From assembly GCF_000002595.2 (NCBI RefSeq), contig NC_057017.1, positions 2,318,067 to 2,382,066 on the forward strand: a DNA stretch of 64,000 nt, written 5' to 3'. Numbering within the stretch: the first letter of the stretch is position 1; each line of letters opens with the position of its first letter. Positions 59,715-64,000 of the stretch are shown piece after piece. Source of the DNA: Chlamydomonas reinhardtii (taxonomy: Eukaryota; Chlorophyta; Chlorophyceae; Chlamydomonadales; Chlamydomonadaceae). The notes below the pieces were generated by a model. It was not told the origin of the DNA. It worked only from the letters and a program-made list of their open reading frames with translations, and did no database searches. The translations under genes and the position numbers were made by a program.

Positions 59715-61855
59715 GTTGCTGAGAGCACGGAGAAAGGAAAGAGCCGGGCTCTGTTCCGGGTCTGTGTGCAGCTCTGTTTGGACAGAGGCGCGTGCGTTAA
59801 ATGCTGGATGTAAGTCTGCAACTTTGAATGGTTGCTGCTGTGAATTAAGGTTCTCTACGCTGCGCAGGGGCTCAAATGGTCAGGGCGGAACCCGGGATGG
59901 GGACCGGGGCGCCCTGAATTGTCTACAAGCTCAAGCGCCCTAAAGCTCCGCACAAATTGTTTGCTCATGTGTGTTCACAGGGCTACCTGTTACAACTATT
60001 AGGCGTTGGGCTCACGTTCGCCAGACGCAGAGGCAAGGGCTTTTCACCGCGCGGCGCTCTTTTGCCTCTTCCTTTCTGAGCTTGCTCTTCTTGTGGGCGC
60101 TTACTGATGTGTATAGGGGTCGCGGACGACCGCAGGCAGTCTAGACACTGCGCGGTGCCTTTTCTTCTCCAGGGCTCGGCTTTCTCTGGACGCCGCGCGC
60201 TGAATTTCTGTGCTGCTAGCTTGGGCACAGCTCTGCTGGCCAGAGCGTGAACGGACAGGCGACTTGCTCGGCCGCGGTCTCGACTGAGCTGCGAAGCGTG
60301 GTCTCCAGGGCCGGCTCGCGTAACCCAGCGCTTTTGGGCTCGCTGCGGGCTCGGGTACCGGAACGAGGAGCCGCGGTTTGCGCCCAAACGTGTGCCACGG
60401 CGGGACCCACGGGACCGGCGGCTGTTTTTCCGGCACGATATCGGCCCTCGCAAAGCTTCAATGGACTCTACATGATGCTTCCATGCTCTACGCGAGCAGC
60501 ACGCGCCGAGAGCGGGTCGCTTAGTTGGGGCTGCGGTTCGCTGTTGGTTCCAGACCCTCTTTAATTCAAGTGCGAGCTCAAACGCACGATAACTTAGCAG
60601 TGCTGCGCCAATACGTCGTTGATTTCTCACTTTGCGTGCGCGAGGGCCCTAGGCACAGTCCCAACTTGGTCGTGACCTCGTTCCAACTCAACGGCGGAGC
60701 CAGGGCACGATTGCCGTGCGTGTTATAAAGGCACAAACTTCATATATTTACAACTCATGCTTGAAGTAGAGCGCCGGAGCAGCTAACGCGAGAAGGCATC
60801 CGCCGTGGCGCCGTGACAAGAACTGCCACTCGCGTTGTTGCTGGCCAGCTCGAGCTTCAGAGCTTTCCGGTATGATGGGCACTAGGTCCAGGAGGAGCCA
60901 TCCGGGCGAGTGTGCACGCGCTGCAACTCCGGGTGGGCCACGCTGTGCAAGCCATCGAGCAATCGGAGCATCACGGCAAGGCAATAAGGCACGAGGGGAG
61001 AACGAAATGGGTGTGTTGGCGGAGCAGGGGGCGGGGTCAAACGGGCGTCGCGCAAGGCACACAGGGGGTTCGAGGGAAGTGCGCACTGGCTGGCACGTCC
61101 ATGGAATGGCACGGCGTGTGGCACTGGCGTGGCGGGGGAGCCCGCGCGCGCCAGTGTTTTACATGTTGGCACGTTATAAAGCACTTGACGAACCGCGCAA
61201 GGCATTGAGCAATTGGAGTGTCGCGGCAAGGCAATAAGTCGGGCGGGAGAGCAACATTGGCGTTTGTGTGTGAGGGGGATGGGCAGGCAGCGGTGCAATG
61301 CGGAGCGCGTACTGGTCAGCATGGCTGCGCGGGGATGGGGCATGGGGAAGGCTCCGCGCGCGTCCAGGTGTGTTTTACCATGGCACAGCACAGGCACGAT
61401 CTCGGTCATCTTGCGTGCAGAGCCGCATGCAGTTGACCTTGCTCGCCTGCGGCTTGCATCACGGGTTTACCTGGGGAAATGGGCCTGGAGCCCGATGCCG
61501 CTGTCCATGCAAGACGGAGAGATCACGGTGGGGGTGGAGGGCGAGGGCGGAGGGGCGGGGGGCCGCACGTTTGTGTAGTGTTGTGCAATGCGGAGAGGCA
61601 AGAAGGGGGCTAGAAGAGCTGAGGCGGAGTACCTGCCGGACGGCAAAACCCTCTCGACCCTCCTTACGCCTCCTTCCTCCCTTACTTCCCGCTCTGCTTG
61701 GTTCACCTCATCGATGGGCGCCTCCCTGTTGGCACGTGTTGGCACGTGCGCCTGAGGCGCGGCGGCACGCGTGCCGCCGGCGTTTGAGCGTGTGAACGGA
61801 AGTGCATGCGTGCGTGCGTGTGCCTTACATAATGCTTTTACGCGTGGCGCCACAG
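59715..61855. other. Upstream part of the outer right arm and flanking DNA
   Basis: Up to about 61180 this mirrors the left arm upstream of its gene. From there to 61855 the sequence is unique, G-rich on the plus strand, with no convincing exon. Confidence 0.5.
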
Positions 61856-62547
61856 GATCTGGAGCTTTCACCCGGCGGTATTGGTGCTGCCGCTGATGGC
61901 GCTCGCGGAAGGCATTTGCGCAATTGCGGACCACTGGCGCGCACGTGTGCTGGCACCCGCGCTGCCCGCGGAGGAAGTACTGCTGCCGCGAACGTCATAC
62001 GCCGCGGTGCCCAATCAAGCATCAGGGTTTTTGTAAAGGTGATGACTTGATGATGGATGGATGGAGCCATTGGGTGGCTTCTGTCCCCACGCTCTGTCGT
62101 CGCGCACCGTAGCCCCCGCTGTTATGCTAACACATCAATAGAACTTGATGCCCGTTAAGGTCCAGGCCGTCAGATACAGGGGTGAAGCGAGCACGCCATA
62201 CCTCTGGTAAGCGAATTCCCATCCCGTGATACCGTACATGCAGCCCGTACGTTGTGCTGCACCCCAGGGTGTTCACGTGATCATATTCGCGTCACACCTT
62301 TCCCGGTTCTGTGTTACCTCTCACACTCACCACGCCGTGCGTGCCCCCACCTCAATTCACGCCCGCGCACCCTTACACGCATGCACAAGCCACGCATCCG
62401 CCGCTTACCCTCCTGCCCGCCACACACAGGACCGCCCGCCTGCTGAGCACGCAGATGGACGGCCCGGTCTTCCGCCAGTACCAGCTGCGCCACTCGGCCT
62501 ACCTGCAATGCAACAAGGCACTGTGCGACGGCGCCATCCTGGCTTAG
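61856..62547 (+). CDS. Two 3'-terminal exons of an unrecognised gene
   Basis: Exons 61856-62032 and 62430-62547 join in frame (TTTTT|gtaaag ... cacacag|GACC) and end with TAG. The first encodes IWSFHPAVLVLPLMALAEG, a hydrophobic stretch that may be a membrane helix, then ICAIADHWRARVLAPALPAE. The second encodes ARLLSTQMDGPVFRQYQLRH and a Cys-containing tail YLQCNKALCDGAILA. Codon use fits the other genes. A good acceptor (gcgccacag) precedes the first exon and demands a further upstream exon in phase 2. I found none, so the 5' part may have been displaced near the outer inverted-repeat edge. No family recognised. Confidence 0.45.
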
Positions 62548-64000
62548 AGCGCAACGCCACGGGGCAACGCTGCACGCTGTGGCGTACATGCATGTTGCGC
62601 ACCTGCCGCGGTCGCTGGTACATGCATTCCCGATCATGCACGCTTCACCCTTGCATTATGAACTGTATCATCGTGAATACGGTAGTGCATGGATGGCCTG
62701 CAAACCTCTGCACTCTGGTTCCGATAAAGCGGTTCCGTTGTTCATTGCACGACGTCTGGTAAGGCGGTGTTCATGAATCGGCGTGACGGCACTCATCTAC
62801 CGTATCCGCGACGGGCTTGGTAGGAGTCAGCACTATTGTTGACCGACTTGCTTGGTGCCGTCATGTACTCATGTGTAGGATCAGCATTGCTTCCCAGCAT
62901 GAAGTGATTGATGGGCGTTGTAGTGCAAGTGCGCCCACAAGATGGAAGCGTGCACACACGTGGCATGGCTAGACGGCGTGCGGGCGCCATCTTAACTATT
63001 TCCATGTGTAATAACCTTTGATTGGTGTCATGGTTTATTCCAGGCGCATGCTGTGGGAGTGTGGGGGGGTGAGCACTAGCACGTCGGCCCTGACCATCTC
63101 CCCTGCATCTCCCTCCAAAGGGCTCAGCGGCCTGCTATACAGCGACAGAGTTTGATGCTCAGAACAGCACAGGTTGAAGATGGACTGGCGGGCACATCAT
63201 GTTTTACAAGGGATGCAAGGCGGCCAGTCACGCACGCATGGGATGCTCAGCACTCGGCAGCGGCCAGCGGATGCGGGGCGTGCATGGGGCGAGGGCCAAA
63301 GCTTCGGTCGGTCACGCAGCCCTAGACTTCCTCCAGTATCGCTTGCCGTATCCACATACACAACAGCACGCATATTGCAACGGTTTGAATTGCATCACCC
63401 GAGTCCCTTCCTTCAGCCATCACTTCTTGACAGCCATGTCCACCTCCTTGTGGCGGAGCCGTCAAGGCCGTATGGCCTCCTGCTCAACTTGTGGAGCAGG
63501 AGTGGGCCCCAGCAGCTCCGCTCTCGTTTCGCGTGCCCATTACGGGCGCAAGCAGGCGTCGCTGAGCGGTGCGCAAGGGGCGATTCTGTTTCGGTGGAAG
63601 CGTCGACACATATGTTATGTATCTTTACTCGGAATCGGGCGAGAGGCGAGCTGATTTGGTGCGAGGCGAGGTCTCGAGACTCACCTCGGTCGCGTCGGCA
63701 CTGTGTCGGGCTCGGCTTAAGTTGACAGCGGACAATGCCCATTCCGCTTGAAGTTGAACCCCTATTCCGTCTTCGGGCGCTGCTTAACTCGCTGCCTTGT
63801 CCTCGGCGTGACCGCGCATGCCCCTCGCAGCTGAGCGCGTTGCTGCGCAGGCGCCGCGCCGCTGCCTTCTGGCAGCCGCGATGGCGGGTAACCGCGCAAA
63901 CGAGGCCCCCCAGCAGCGCATGGAGCGCCAGCTGCGCGAGAGCGCGGAAGTGGGTTGGGCGGGTTGTCGGTGCGCGGGTGTTGCGGTGCTGTGACGGTTG
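62548..64000. other. Right-end flank, no convincing gene
   Basis: Frames at 63174-63725 and 63199-63654 overlap and lack motifs. An ATG at 63882 in favourable context could begin a gene running off the window, but too little is visible to support it. Confidence 0.4.

Larger units (their letters stand above)
56490..61180. repeat. Outer inverted repeat, right arm
   Basis: Reverse-complement match to about 1040-5930. It contains the second copy of the unrecognised two-exon gene. A piece of the distal end (around 60950-61000) is repeated again in diverged form at 61195-61250. Confidence 0.85.

Noticed and set aside
63882-64000. First exon of a gene running off the right edge
   Set aside because: About 120 bases are visible, with no motif and no confirmed splice site.

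Overview
This window is nuclear DNA of a volvocine green alga, most likely Chlamydomonas reinhardtii or a close relative. The evidence is very GC-rich DNA, genes split into many short exons with gt...ag introns, C/G-ending codons with Ala/Gly/Ser/Gln low-complexity inserts, TGTAA polyadenylation signals, an octotricopeptide-repeat (OPR) protein, and introns full of (CA)n and G/C-rich minisatellites. No bacterial or organellar genes were seen. Exon models were built by eye from splice consensus, reading-frame continuity and family similarity. No alignment or transcript data were available.

Layout. A partial 3' exon sits at 2-667. An old outer inverted repeat has a left arm at about 1040-5930 and a right arm at about 56490-61180. 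Each arm carries one copy of an unrecognised two-exon gene with a possible targeting peptide (2516-4584 + and 57640-59714 -). Between the arms lie, in order: a zinc-dependent alcohol dehydrogenase of the cinnamyl-alcohol-dehydrogenase (CAD) type (7229-10353 -), an OPR protein (11894-17205 -), an Ala-rich coiled-coil protein with a membrane anchor (18508-23921 -), divergently paired with NAA30, the catalytic subunit of the NatC N-terminal acetyltransferase (24120-25674 +), a palindrome (28745-39151), a TKL-like protein kinase (43698-49222 -) and an F-box/leucine-rich-repeat-like protein (50426-55928 +). The right end holds two orphan exons (61856-62547 +) and apparently non-coding DNA.

The most unusual structure is the palindrome. 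Two near-identical arms of 4.7-5.3 kb flank a loop of about 390 bp. Each arm holds one whole gene, and the two genes run head-to-head outward from the centre. The encoded protein joins an N-terminal coiled coil, a segment with a KNE / GDPYIQG signature resembling the restriction-endonuclease-like domain of eukaryotic Crinkler-type (CR) effectors, and a divergent protein-kinase domain (HADLRQANVMV, FVDFEWAG). The left copy carries a 692-bp hAT transposon with a perfect 8-bp target duplication, and the right copy preserves the empty site. A 100-N assembly gap lies in the left arm. Next to the palindrome, a 1.3-kb piece covering the NAA30 stop codon and 3' region is repeated (25659-26972 and 41384-42649). 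The second copy abuts a 177-bp foldback element.

Apart from the NAA30/coiled-coil divergent pair and the paired CR-like genes, neighbouring genes show no obvious shared pathway. The region looks like ordinary housekeeping and regulatory genes interrupted by segmental duplications and small DNA transposons.
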